From SURF-21 sp964462595 (lineage in GTDB: Bacteria > Actinomycetota > Geothermincolia > Geothermincolales > RBG-13-55-18), in the NCBI GenBank assembly GCA_964462595.1, contig CAYWXM010000046.1, positions 1 to 64,000 on the forward strand: a stretch of DNA of 64,000 bases, read 5' to 3'. The translations under genes and the position numbers were made by a program. This document shows positions 24,838 to 32,591 of this stretch, piece by piece. Every line of letters starts with the position of its first letter. Within the stretch, counting starts at the first letter, position 1. The notes beneath the pieces are model-generated. The model saw only the letters and a list, made by a program, of their open reading frames with translations, was not told where the DNA came from and made no database searches.

Positions 24838-25950
24838 ATGCAGGCGGTGATACTGGTAGGAGGCGAGGGCACGCGGCTGCGCCCCCTCACGCTGACCGTC
24901 CCCAAACCCATGCTCCCCCTCATGAACAGGCCTTTCCTGGAATTCCAGATCGACCTCTGCCGGCGCCACGGCATCGAGGAGATCGTGCTCTCCACGGCCT
25001 ACAAGCCCGAGGTGTTCGAGGAGCATTTCGGGGACGGCAGCCGTCTCGGGGTCAAGCTGACCTGCGTTACCGAGGAGGAGCCGCTGGATACCTGCGGCGC
25101 GGTGAAGAACGTGGAAAAACATATAGACGACACCTTCCTGGTCTTCAACGGAGACGTCCTCTCCGACCTCGATATCACCAACCTCATCGCCTTCCACCGC
25201 GAGAAGGGCGGCAAGGCGACCCTTTACCTCACGCGGGTGGAGGACCCCACGGCATACGGGCTGGTGCCCCTGGACCGCAGGGGGTGCATAACGGAGTTCC
25301 TGGAGAAGCCGGACTGGGAGCAGGTGGTGACCGATCTCATCAACGCCGGCACCTACGTGCTGGAACCGGAGCTCCTGGACCGCGTGCCGGCCGGGGAACG
25401 TTTCTCCTTCGAGCGCCAGCTCTTTCCGGGTCTCCTGGAGGACGGCATCGCCATGTACGGTTTTCCCAGCGACGCGTACTGGATGGACATAGGAACGCCC
25501 GCGAAGTACCTGCAGGCGCATTACGACATCCTGGCCCGACGCATGCCCTTCGACCTCCAGGGCGAGGAGGTAAAGCCTTCGGTGTGGGCGGGCGAGGGGG
25601 TGGAGATAGCGCCCGAGGCGTCCGTCTTCGGTCCCACGCTCATCGGCCCCGGGTGCCGCATCTCCCCCCATGCCGTCGTCTCCAGCAACTGCGTGCTGGG
25701 ACCCGGCTGCGTGGTGGGGGAAGGCGCACACCTGGAGGGAGCTGTGCTGCACGAGGGGTGCCGCGTCGGCGCCGAGAGCGTGCTGCGGCAATGCGTCCTG
25801 GCCAGTGGGGTAAGCGTGGGCGAGAAGGTGCATGTCTCGGATAGGGCGGTGCTGGGCGGGGACGTGACGGTGGGAGACGATAACCACCTCGAGCACGGCA
25901 TGAAGGTGTGGCCGGGGGCGAATATCCCGCCTTCAACGCTCCGCTTCTGA
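24838..25950 (+). CDS. Mannose-1-phosphate guanylyltransferase-like nucleotidyltransferase
   Basis: 370 residues. The N-terminal nucleotidyltransferase domain has the signature LVGGEGTRLRPLT, then VPKPMLPLMNRPFLEF, FNGDVLSDLD (metal-binding Asp) and FLEKP. The C-terminal half is a left-handed beta-helix of hexapeptide repeats (from about EVKPSVWAGEGVEIAPEASV). ATG 24838 follows GGGAGGT with a 6-nt gap; an in-frame ATG at 24817 lies before that site. It likely makes GDP-mannose from mannose-1-phosphate and GTP for the downstream dehydratase. A related paralogue is at 29495. Glucose-1-phosphate specificity cannot be excluded. Confidence 0.8.
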   Translation: MQAVILVGGEGTRLRPLTLTVPKPMLPLMNRPFLEFQIDLCRRHGIEEIVLSTAYKPEVFEEHFGDGSRLGVKLTCVTEEEPLDTCGAVKNVEKHIDDTFLVFNGDVLSDLDITNLIAFHREKGGKATLYLTRVEDPTAYGLVPLDRRGCITEFLEKPDWEQVVTDLINAGTYVLEPELLDRVPAGERFSFERQLFPGLLEDGIAMYGFPSDAYWMDIGTPAKYLQAHYDILARRMPFDLQGEEVKPSVWAGEGVEIAPEASVFGPTLIGPGCRISPHAVVSSNCVLGPGCVVGEGAHLEGAVLHEGCRVGAESVLRQCVLASGVSVGEKVHVSDRAVLGGDVTVGDDNHLEHGMKVWPGANIPPSTLRF

Positions 25951-26105
25951 AGATCTGCCACCCGCGAGAGGCGCAGGCATCAATTCTCGTGAAGCCATGA
26001 GGGAGGGAACCTGGAAAAGAAGCCCCTCTACGGGCATAATGGACGGATGAAGAGAAGCCGCCCGCCGGGAAGGGGCGCACTCCGAGGCGATAAGGAGGAA
26101 AGGAC

Positions 26106-27059
26106 TTGCGCATATTCATAACCGGCATCACCGGCTTTGTCGGCAGCCACTTGGCCGAGTTCGCACTGGACAGGGAGGGGGTCGAGGTCTACGGCGCCGT
26201 GCGCTGGCGCTCGCGCATGGACAACGTGGAGCATATCGAGGACCGCATCCATCTTCTGGATTGCGACCTGCGCGATAACGTGGCGGTGAGGAACGCCCTG
26301 AAAAGCGTAAAGCCGGACTACATCTTCCACCTGGCGGCGCAGAGCTTCGTCCCTACTTCCTGGAAAGCCCCGGCCGAGACCCTGACCACCAATATCCTCT
26401 CGGAATTGAACCTTCTGGAATCCATCCGCGACCTCGAACTGGATACGCGCATGCAGGTAGCGGGGTCCAGCGAGGAGTACGGGCTGGTCCACGAGGACGA
26501 GGCGCCGATCAAGGAGGACAATCCCCTGCGGCCCCTCTCCCCTTACGGCGTGAGCAAGGTGGCGCAGGACTACCTGGCCTACCAGTACAACCAGAGCTAC
26601 GGCATCTTCACCGTGCGCACGCGCGCCTTCAACCATACCGGACCCAGGCGGGGGCAGGTCTTCGTCACCAGCAATTTCTGCCGCCAGGTGGCCCTGATCG
26701 AGAAGGGCAAGAAGGACCCGGTGATAGAGGTGGGGAACATGGAGGCGAGGCGCGACTTCAGCGACGTCAGGGACATCGTGCGCGGCTACTGGCTGAGCCT
26801 GGAGAAGGGGGAGCCGGGGGATGTCTATAATCTCGGCTCCGGCAAGGCCATCACCATACAGCAGCTGCTGGACCTCATCCTCACCATGAGCGATGTCCGG
26901 ATCGAGGTGAGGCAGATGCCCGAGCGCATGCGCCCCTCGGACGTGCAGCTGCTCCTGTGCGACTTCAGCAAGTTCAACCGCGTAACGGGTTGGAAGCCGG
27001 AGATACCGTTGGAAAAGACCGTAAAGGACCTTCTCGACTACTGGCGCGAGCGCGTCTGA
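26106..27059 (+). CDS. GDP-mannose 4,6-dehydratase-like SDR
   Basis: 317 residues. TGITGFVGSHLAEFAL (cofactor loop), RWRSRMDNVEHI, FHLAAQSFVPTSWKAP, GSSEEYGLVHEDEAPIKED, SPYGVSKVAQDYLAYQY (YxxxK), RAFNHTGPRRGQVFVTS and EARRDFSDVRDIVRGYW are all typical of Gmd-type enzymes. TTG start with TAAGGAGGA about 6 nt upstream. It converts GDP-mannose to GDP-4-keto-6-deoxymannose, feeding the Rmd-like enzyme at 23748. It is somewhat shorter than classical Gmd (about 345-370 aa), so RmlB-like or related specificity is possible. Confidence 0.8.
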   Translation: MRIFITGITGFVGSHLAEFALDREGVEVYGAVRWRSRMDNVEHIEDRIHLLDCDLRDNVAVRNALKSVKPDYIFHLAAQSFVPTSWKAPAETLTTNILSELNLLESIRDLELDTRMQVAGSSEEYGLVHEDEAPIKEDNPLRPLSPYGVSKVAQDYLAYQYNQSYGIFTVRTRAFNHTGPRRGQVFVTSNFCRQVALIEKGKKDPVIEVGNMEARRDFSDVRDIVRGYWLSLEKGEPGDVYNLGSGKAITIQQLLDLILTMSDVRIEVRQMPERMRPSDVQLLLCDFSKFNRVTGWKPEIPLEKTVKDLLDYWRERV

Positions 27060-27110
27060 GAAAGCGCACGCGGCAAGGACGATCAGTGACGACCCGATAA
27101 GGAGCGTGAA

Positions 27111-28367
27111 ATGGACTACGACGTAAAGGACCTATCCCTCGCGGACGAGGGGCGCCTGAGGATAGAGTGGGCGGAGCGCGACATGCCCGTCCTGCGCGCG
27201 ATCAGGGAGCGTTTCGGCAAGGATAAGCCACTCGCCGGGATCCGGGTGGGGGCTTGCCTGCACGTGACCACGGAGACCGCGAACCTCATGATCACCCTGA
27301 AGGCTGGAGGGGCGGAGGTGGCCCTGTGCGCCTCGAACCCGCTCTCCACCCAGGACGATGCGGCCGCTTCCCTGGTGCAGCATCATGGCATTCCGGTCTT
27401 CGCCGTGCGCGGCGAGGACAACGAGACATACTATTCCCACATCGCGGCGGTGCTGGACACCAAACCCCACATGACCATGGACGACGGGGCGGACCTCATC
27501 TCCACCCTGCACTCGGAGCGCCCCGAACAGGCTGGTGAGGTGTGGGCGGGGGCTGAGGAGACGACCACCGGGGTCATACGCCTGCGCGCCATGGCGGAGG
27601 ACGGCGTGCTCCTCTACCCGGTGATCGCGGTTAACAACGCCATGACCAAGCACCTTTTCGACAACCGCTTCGGCACCGGCCAGTCCACGCTGGACGGTAT
27701 CCTGCGCGCCACCAACCTGCTCCTGGCGGGGCGCAAGGTGGCGGTGTTCGGGTACGGCATGTGCGGCCGCGGCGTGGCCTCGCGCGCCCGGGGCCTGGGC
27801 TCCTCCGTATGCGTGGTGGAGACCGATCCCCTGCGGGCGCTGGAGGCGGTGATGGAGGGTTTTACGGTTTCATCTTCCGGCCAGGCGGCTTCTACCTGCG
27901 ATCTCTTCATAACCGTATCCGGGGACATCCACGTGCTGCGCAAGGAACATTTCGAGGCCATGCGCGACGGCTCGATCGTCTGCAACTCCGGCCACTTCAA
28001 CGTGGAGATAGACATACCCGCCCTGGAGGAGATGTCTTCGTCACGCCGCAGGGTGAGGGAGAACGTGGAGGAGTTCGCGCTCCCCGACGGCAGGAAGCTG
28101 TACCTCCTCGCCGAGGGCAGGCTGGTAAACCTGGCGGCGGCAGAAGGCCACCCTGCCTCGGTGATGGACATGTCCTTCGCCAACCAGGCGCTGGTGGCGG
28201 AGTACGTAAAGGACGCCCATAGCGACCTGGACAAGGTGGTCTACGACGTACCCGAGGAACTCGACCGCGAGATCGCGCGCCTCAAGCTTGCCTCCATGGG
28301 CATAGAGATCGACAGCCTCACACCCGAGCAGGAGAAGTACCTCAGCTCATGGGACATGGGCACCTAG
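27111..28367 (+). CDS. ahcY: Adenosylhomocysteinase
   Basis: 418 residues. It splits S-adenosylhomocysteine into adenosine and homocysteine, relieving product inhibition of methyltransferases. Visible hallmarks: GACLHVTTETANLMITL (substrate site), CASNPLSTQDD, MDDGADLI, EETTTGVIRL, VNNAMTKHLFDNRFGTGQS (catalytic Lys and Asp), the NAD loop VAVFGYGMCGRGVAS, and GHFNVEID. The length matches the short thermophile/archaeal form. It stands about 50 bp after the Gmd-like gene and about 100 bp before mtnA, making a SAM-salvage pair inside a sugar-nucleotide region. Confidence 0.95.
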   Translation: MDYDVKDLSLADEGRLRIEWAERDMPVLRAIRERFGKDKPLAGIRVGACLHVTTETANLMITLKAGGAEVALCASNPLSTQDDAAASLVQHHGIPVFAVRGEDNETYYSHIAAVLDTKPHMTMDDGADLISTLHSERPEQAGEVWAGAEETTTGVIRLRAMAEDGVLLYPVIAVNNAMTKHLFDNRFGTGQSTLDGILRATNLLLAGRKVAVFGYGMCGRGVASRARGLGSSVCVVETDPLRALEAVMEGFTVSSSGQAASTCDLFITVSGDIHVLRKEHFEAMRDGSIVCNSGHFNVEIDIPALEEMSSSRRRVRENVEEFALPDGRKLYLLAEGRLVNLAAAEGHPASVMDMSFANQALVAEYVKDAHSDLDKVVYDVPEELDREIARLKLASMGIEIDSLTPEQEKYLSSWDMGT

Positions 28368-28372
28368 GGGTC

Positions 28373-28389
28373 CCCGAGCCCGGGGGTAA
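28373..28389 (+). repeat. Solo end of the dispersed CCCGAGCCCGGGGGTAA repeat
   Basis: The 17-bp end sequence of the dispersed intergenic repeat (see 47293-47439) follows 6 bp after the ahcY stop. Only the terminal motif is present here. It is largely palindromic around CCCGGG. Confidence 0.45.
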
Positions 28390-28466
28390 CGATCCTCGCT
28401 CAGCACTCGCAGGGTGCATATCCCGGGTAATTCATCCTCACGAGCACTGAAAAGAGAAGGCCGGTG

Positions 28467-29489
28467 ATGGAAGAAAAGCGATTCAGGGCGGTGGACTGGA
28501 GGGACGGCAGGGTCATCCTGCTGGACCAGACGCGTTTGCCCGCCGAGGAGGTCTATCTCGAGCTGTCAGACTGGCGGGAGGTGGCCCACGCCATCGCCGC
28601 CATGCAGGTGCGCGGCGCCCCGGCCATAGGCATAGCGGCCGCCTACGGGGCCGTGCTGGCAACATCGGCGGCGGACCCCGCGGCGGAGGTGGCGCTGGCC
28701 TGCGATGATCTGGCGCGCACGCGCCCCACTGCCGTGAACCTCTCCTGGGCCGCCGAACGCATGCGCGACCTGGCATCGAGGACGCCGGTGGGAGAATTGA
28801 GCGGCGCGCTGCTGGCCGAGGCCGGACGCATCGCCGCGGAACAGGACGCCGCCGACCGCGCCATCGGGGAGCTGGGGGCGGACCTTCTGCCTGACGCCTG
28901 CCGCGTCCTCACCCACTGCAACGCCGGGGGGCTCGCCACCTATTCCTATGGCACAGCCCTCGGGGTGATAAGGAGCGCACACGCGCGCGGCAGGATCTCC
29001 CACGTGTGGGTGGACGAGACGCGGCCGCTGCTGCAGGGAGCGCGCCTTACCGCGTGGGAGCTGCAGCGCGAGCACATACCCATGGCGGTGATCTGCGACG
29101 ACATGGCGGGACACCTCATGTCACGGGGCGAGGTGGACGCGGTGGTCACCGGCGCCGACCGCATTGCCGCCAACGGCGACAGCGCCAACAAGATAGGCAC
29201 CTACACCCTGGCGGTGCTGGCCGCCTACCATCACCTGCCGTTCTATATCGCCGCCCCCCTGTCCACCATAGATCTCGATGCGCCGGACGGTTCAGCCATC
29301 CCCATCGAGGAGAGAGACGTCTCCGAGGTGACGGCTTGCGGCGGCCAAACGGTGGTGCCCGCGGGCGCCGCGGCACGCAATTTCGCCTTCGACGTAACAC
29401 CGTCGCAGCTGATATCGGCTATCATTACGGAGAGGGGGGTGGCAAGGCCCCCTTACGGGACGGCATTGCGAGAGCTCAAGGAGGGCTGA
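28467..29489 (+). CDS. mtnA: S-methyl-5-thioribose-1-phosphate isomerase
   Basis: 340 residues. It isomerises methylthioribose-1-phosphate to methylthioribulose-1-phosphate in methionine salvage. Signatures: MQVRGAPAIGIAAAYG, LTHCNAGGLATYSYGTALG (catalytic Cys), DETRPLLQGARLTAWEL, TGADRIAANGDSANKIGTY (catalytic Asp), and STIDLDAPDGSAIPIEER. ATG 28467 is chosen, with GAGAAGG 6 nt upstream; GTG at 28464 is in frame. No other mtn genes are in the window. In anaerobes the same enzyme can serve a 5'-deoxyadenosine salvage route, so partner genes decide the pathway. Confidence 0.95.
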   Translation: MEEKRFRAVDWRDGRVILLDQTRLPAEEVYLELSDWREVAHAIAAMQVRGAPAIGIAAAYGAVLATSAADPAAEVALACDDLARTRPTAVNLSWAAERMRDLASRTPVGELSGALLAEAGRIAAEQDAADRAIGELGADLLPDACRVLTHCNAGGLATYSYGTALGVIRSAHARGRISHVWVDETRPLLQGARLTAWELQREHIPMAVICDDMAGHLMSRGEVDAVVTGADRIAANGDSANKIGTYTLAVLAAYHHLPFYIAAPLSTIDLDAPDGSAIPIEERDVSEVTACGGQTVVPAGAAARNFAFDVTPSQLISAIITERGVARPPYGTALRELKEG

Positions 29490-29494
29490 GAGGG

Positions 29495-30628
29495 ATGAAG
29501 GCGATGATCCTGGCCGCCGGTCTGGGCACGCGCCTGCGGCCGCTCACCGAGGAGATCTCCAAGCCCATGGTCCCCATTGTAAACCGGCCGGTGATGGAGC
29601 ACATAGTGGATTTGCTGGCCGCGCACGGTTTCGACGAGCTCTATGTCAACCTGCACTACCACCCCGACGTCATCACCCGCCATTTCGGGGACGGCGAGCA
29701 CTGGGGCCTTTCCATCACCTACTCCTACGAGGAGCAGCTCCAGGGAACCGCGGGAGGGGTGAAGAAACTGGAGAGGGAACTCGAAGGGGAGACGTTCCTG
29801 GTGATAAGCGGCGACGCCCTCACCGACCTCGACCTCACTTCCCTTCTCGCTTTCCATAAATCGCACGGGCGCCTGGCCACCCTGGTCGTGACCACGGTCA
29901 GGGACCCCTCCAAGTACGGAGTGGTGATCACCGAGAATGACGGGCGCATCACCGGTTTCCAGGAGAAGCCCAGCCGCGAGGAGGCCAAGAGCTTCGTGGC
30001 CAACAGCGGCATCTACGTCTTCGAGCCCGGGGTGCTGGAGATGATACCCGAGGGTTTTTACGATTTCGGCTCCCAGCTCTTCCCGCGTTTCCTGGAGGAG
30101 GGCATCGAGTTCTTCGCTTACCGCCATGGCGATTACTGGAACGACGTGGGAAGCATCGAGGAGTACAAGGCGGGAAACTTCGACGCCCTCACCGGCAAAG
30201 TGAAGGTGAAAATACCCGGGGTGCACATCGGCGAAGATGTCTGGATAGGGGACGAGACGGTCATCGAGGAAGAGGTGATCATGGTGGGTCCCATCTGCAT
30301 AGGCGCCCGGTGCCAGGTAAAGAAGGGCGCCAGGCTGTTCGGCCCCCTGGTGGTGGGGGACCGCACCATCATCGACAGGGGGGCCATCCTTTACCGCGGC
30401 ATCAAATGGGGGGACGGCTACATCGGCAAGGACGCCCACCTGCTGGACTCCATCGTGGGCCGGGAGGCCGAGATAGGCAGGGGCGCCGCCCTGCTCCCGG
30501 ACACGGTGATAGGGCACCGCACGGTGATCGGCGAGGGGAGCATCATCCACCCCAGCGTGAGCATCATGCCCGGCTCGGTGATCGAGAAGGACCTTCATTA
30601 CAAGGGCGAGCCTGCCGGTGACGAGTAG
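29495..30628 (+). CDS. Mannose-1-phosphate guanylyltransferase-like nucleotidyltransferase, second copy
   Basis: 377 residues. It shows LAAGLGTRLRPLTEEISKPM, VPIVNRPVMEHIVDLL, LQGTAGGVKKLERELEGETF, VISGDALTDLDLTSLLAFHK (metal Asp) and FQEKPSREEAKS. A C-terminal left-handed beta-helix follows, with repeats such as VHIGEDVWIGDETVIEEEV. It differs considerably from the gene at 24838, so the two may have different sugar-phosphate substrates. The ATG at 29495 is 5 bp after the mtnA stop, with GGAGGG upstream, implying cotranscription with mtnA. A longer open frame upstream overlaps mtnA and is spurious. Confidence 0.8.
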   Translation: MKAMILAAGLGTRLRPLTEEISKPMVPIVNRPVMEHIVDLLAAHGFDELYVNLHYHPDVITRHFGDGEHWGLSITYSYEEQLQGTAGGVKKLERELEGETFLVISGDALTDLDLTSLLAFHKSHGRLATLVVTTVRDPSKYGVVITENDGRITGFQEKPSREEAKSFVANSGIYVFEPGVLEMIPEGFYDFGSQLFPRFLEEGIEFFAYRHGDYWNDVGSIEEYKAGNFDALTGKVKVKIPGVHIGEDVWIGDETVIEEEVIMVGPICIGARCQVKKGARLFGPLVVGDRTIIDRGAILYRGIKWGDGYIGKDAHLLDSIVGREAEIGRGAALLPDTVIGHRTVIGEGSIIHPSVSIMPGSVIEKDLHYKGEPAGDE

Positions 30629-30743
30629 CCCGCCGACTCGAAGAGAAGCGGGAATCCGGCGGAAAGCCTGAAAACAACCGGCGGAGACGAGAAAACCCGG
30701 ACCCGTAATAAACGCGGCGCCATAACCTGAAGCCCGCCTGCCG

Positions 30744-30766
30744 TAACCGCCTGGGAGACGGTTTTT
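30744..30766 (+). terminator. Weak candidate intrinsic terminator
   Basis: AACCG (30745-30749) can pair with CGGTT (30759-30763) around a 9-nt loop, with a short T run. It lies in the 270-bp spacer after the nucleotidyltransferase gene. The stem is short, so this is tentative. Confidence 0.25.
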
Positions 30767-30861
30767 ACCAACACCTCGACCCGCCGCACCCGGAAACCGG
30801 CAGCCCACAAATGCCGCGCGAACAGACACACGCCGAGAACGCCTTATCCGCAGAATCCCTG

Positions 30862-30889
30862 TTGACAGATAACTTATTTTATATAATAT
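30862..30889 (+). promoter_or_regulatory. Promoter of comF, probably leaderless
   Basis: Perfect TTGACA (30862-30867), a 16-nt spacer, then TAATAT (30884-30889) in an AT-rich stretch. Transcription would start about 7 nt later, at or next to the ATG at 30897. No ribosome binding site precedes that ATG. A TATAAT at 30882 would give a 14-nt spacer, which is too short. Confidence 0.55.
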
Positions 30890-30896
30890 ATATAAC

Positions 30897-31661
30897 ATGA
30901 TTAATATAAATATATTTAATCGCAATGCCCTGCTCGAGCTGATGTTTCCTACCCGGTGCGCGGGATGCGGAGCCCATGCCGGCTTGCCTGTATGCCCGCG
31001 TTGCAATGCCGCAGTGCCCCTGATCAGGGGACCGGCATGCCGCCGATGCGGTGCACCGACGCCCCACGCGGTGGATACGTGCATGGAATGCGCCGGGCGC
31101 AGCAGCCGTCTCGATTCCACCATAGCCATGGCCACTTACGAGGAGCCGTTGCGCTCGGTTATCCACAAGCTGAAATACGATAACGGCTGGAGGCTGGCAC
31201 CGCTCCTGGGAGCCATGGCCGCCGCCCGTCTCGCGCCCGGGTTGCTTACGCCCCGGCCGCTCCTTACCTTCGTTCCCATGCATCCCCGCAAGAAGCGGGC
31301 GCGTGGCTACGATCATGCCGAGAAGCTCGCGCGGGGAGTAGGGATCGCGCTCGGACTGGAATGCGAGCAACTTCTGCGGCGCGTGCGCCCGACTCCCGCC
31401 CAGAGCTCTTTGAGCCAGGAGGAAAGGCGGCACAACGTCAGGGGGGCTTTTAGGGCCGTTGGCGAGCGGCTTCACGGGGAGGAGGTCATCCTGGTGGACG
31501 ACGTCCTCACCACTGGGTCCACGCTCTCGGAGTGCGCGGAGGCCCTGAAGTCCAACGGTGCCGGCAGGGTCGTAGCCTGCGTCCTGGCGAGGGACCTGCT
31601 CGCCGCGCTGCCTGTCGCCACGAACGCGGCGCGCGCGGCCCGCCCCTTTAAAACCGCTTGA
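30897..31661 (+). CDS. comF: ComF family phosphoribosyltransferase-like protein
   Basis: 254 residues. N-terminal double zinc ribbon: CAGCGAHAGLPVCPRC, then CRRCGAPTPHAVDTCMEC. The C-terminal type-I PRTase domain has FVPMHPRKKRARGYDHAEKLA and the PRPP loop VILVDDVLTTGSTLSECAEAL. In naturally competent bacteria ComF(C) supports DNA uptake; in others its role is unclear. The start at ATG 30897 has no ribosome binding site but sits at the predicted transcription start. The neighbours flgM-like and raiA match the comFC-flgM-raiA order of many Gram-positives. Confidence 0.9.
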   Translation: MININIFNRNALLELMFPTRCAGCGAHAGLPVCPRCNAAVPLIRGPACRRCGAPTPHAVDTCMECAGRSSRLDSTIAMATYEEPLRSVIHKLKYDNGWRLAPLLGAMAAARLAPGLLTPRPLLTFVPMHPRKKRARGYDHAEKLARGVGIALGLECEQLLRRVRPTPAQSSLSQEERRHNVRGAFRAVGERLHGEEVILVDDVLTTGSTLSECAEALKSNGAGRVVACVLARDLLAALPVATNAARAARPFKTA

Positions 31662-31743
31662 ACCGTGTTTCCACTGCATGCTGTAAATCCGTGACGCGGC
31701 TTTGTCGATAGAACATGTAGGTTTGGAGGAAGAGAGGTCTCAA

Positions 31744-31992
31744 ATGCGAGGACGCGATATACGAGGAAGAACGCGGTCCAGCCCAGGACCACCGCACAGG
31801 GTGTGCCGCTCGAGTTCGCGGCGAGATAAAACGAGCTGCAGGATATTGTCAGCACGTGAAAAAACTCCCGAAGCACGCAAAGAACTGGTCCGTTTTCTGC
31901 GCCAGGCCATCAGCGAGAACAGGTATTGCGTACCTGAGGCTGAGGTGGCGGAAAGCATAATAAGCTACTGCCTCTCAGGGCGATTGAACTGA
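31744..31992 (+). CDS. FlgM-like anti-sigma-28 factor (small protein)
   Basis: 82 residues from ATG 31744. The basic, Ser/Arg-rich first half has little structure. The second half (EARKELVRFLRQAISENRYCVPEAEVAESIISYCL) resembles the FlgM core, in which R-E-K-V-x-x-L-R-x-A-I-x-x-G-x-Y-x-V precedes A-E-x-I. FlgM binds sigma-28. The place after comF and before raiA fits, because comFC-yvyF-flgM is a known order in Bacillus. No flagellar genes are in the window. GGAGGA lies rather far upstream, so the start is uncertain. Confidence 0.5.
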   Translation: MRGRDIRGRTRSSPGPPHRVCRSSSRRDKTSCRILSAREKTPEARKELVRFLRQAISENRYCVPEAEVAESIISYCLSGRLN

Positions 31993-32154
31993 TGGCAAGC
32001 CGTGCCGCCGCTCATCCCCCCCTCGCGGGATTTCAGCCGGAGATGCAGCCAAAGGCTTAAGGGCTCACCCATGCTTTGCCTCTTGAAAGGAAGCCTCACC
32101 GAAACGACCGCCGCCGATATGCATGAGCGTGCCGAGAGCGTTTCCAAAATAGTC

Positions 32155-32160
32155 TATAAT
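32155..32160 (+). promoter_or_regulatory. -10 element for the RNA upstream of raiA
   Basis: A perfect TATAAT lies just upstream of the structured region, with predicted transcription start near 32167. No good -35 hexamer is seen 17 nt upstream (CCGAGA-like), so the promoter may need an activator or another sigma factor. Confidence 0.45.
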
Positions 32161-32166
32161 GAAACC

Positions 32167-32532
32167 GGAAGGCTTCAGCCCGGGTCTGTGGTTGAAAGTC
32201 GATGCTAGCCGCAGGCGAAACGACCCACGTAAGCCAACTCTTGGTTGGTGAGCATGGTGCGGCTTAGGGGTAAGACCTGCCCGGCATTTAAGCTGGAGAA
32301 GCGCATTAGTGGTGGTCGGGTAAAGCCCGCAAGGGATCCCGCCCGCTGCGAGCCGCTCAGCAGGCGAGTGTGGGGTCAAAGACCAGGTCAGCCGGGTCTT
32401 GAAGCCTTCTTGAAAAGACATATTTGTTGGCAGGCGATTGAACGTATGCTAGGCTTATGCGAGTCAAGCGTGAAAGCGCCGGGTTAAGGCCCGGGGCCAG
32501 GGTTTATCATAAAATAAGGGATTTGAAGACGC
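32167..32532 (+). ncRNA. Candidate raiA-motif structured RNA
   Basis: About 370 bp without a convincing protein frame lies between the flgM-like gene and raiA. It is rich in short complementary segments: CCAAC-TCTTG-GTTGG near 32237, GGCTTA/TAAGCT near 32271-32295, GGGTAAAGCCC near 32319, and CCGGGTTAAGGCCCGG near 32479. The raiA RNA motif is a large conserved structured RNA of Firmicutes and Actinobacteria located upstream of raiA and often near comFC. This position matches exactly. It is bracketed by a -10 box and a strong terminator, as expected for an independent RNA. The identity is inferred from location and structure, not from an alignment. Confidence 0.6.
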
Positions 32533-32566
32533 CCCATACCGCCCTTGAACCTGGTATGGGTTTTTT
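32533..32566 (+). terminator. Intrinsic terminator between the structured RNA and raiA
   Basis: CCCATACC (32533-32540) pairs perfectly with GGTATGGG (32553-32560) and is followed by TTTTTT (32561-32566). It lies 26 bp before the raiA ATG, so raiA expression from the upstream promoter would depend on readthrough. Confidence 0.85.
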
Positions 32567-32591
32567 AGCGGAGGAGAAGGGAGCAGGCGTG

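Noticed and set aside
29006..29494. Upstream extension of the second nucleotidyltransferase
   Set aside because: The extension overlaps mtnA in another frame and has no similarity; the real start is ATG 29495.
29453..31135. 560-codon open frame on the minus strand
   Set aside because: It lies opposite the second nucleotidyltransferase and comF, has low-complexity His/Gly/Val composition and no domain motif: a GC-rich antisense shadow.
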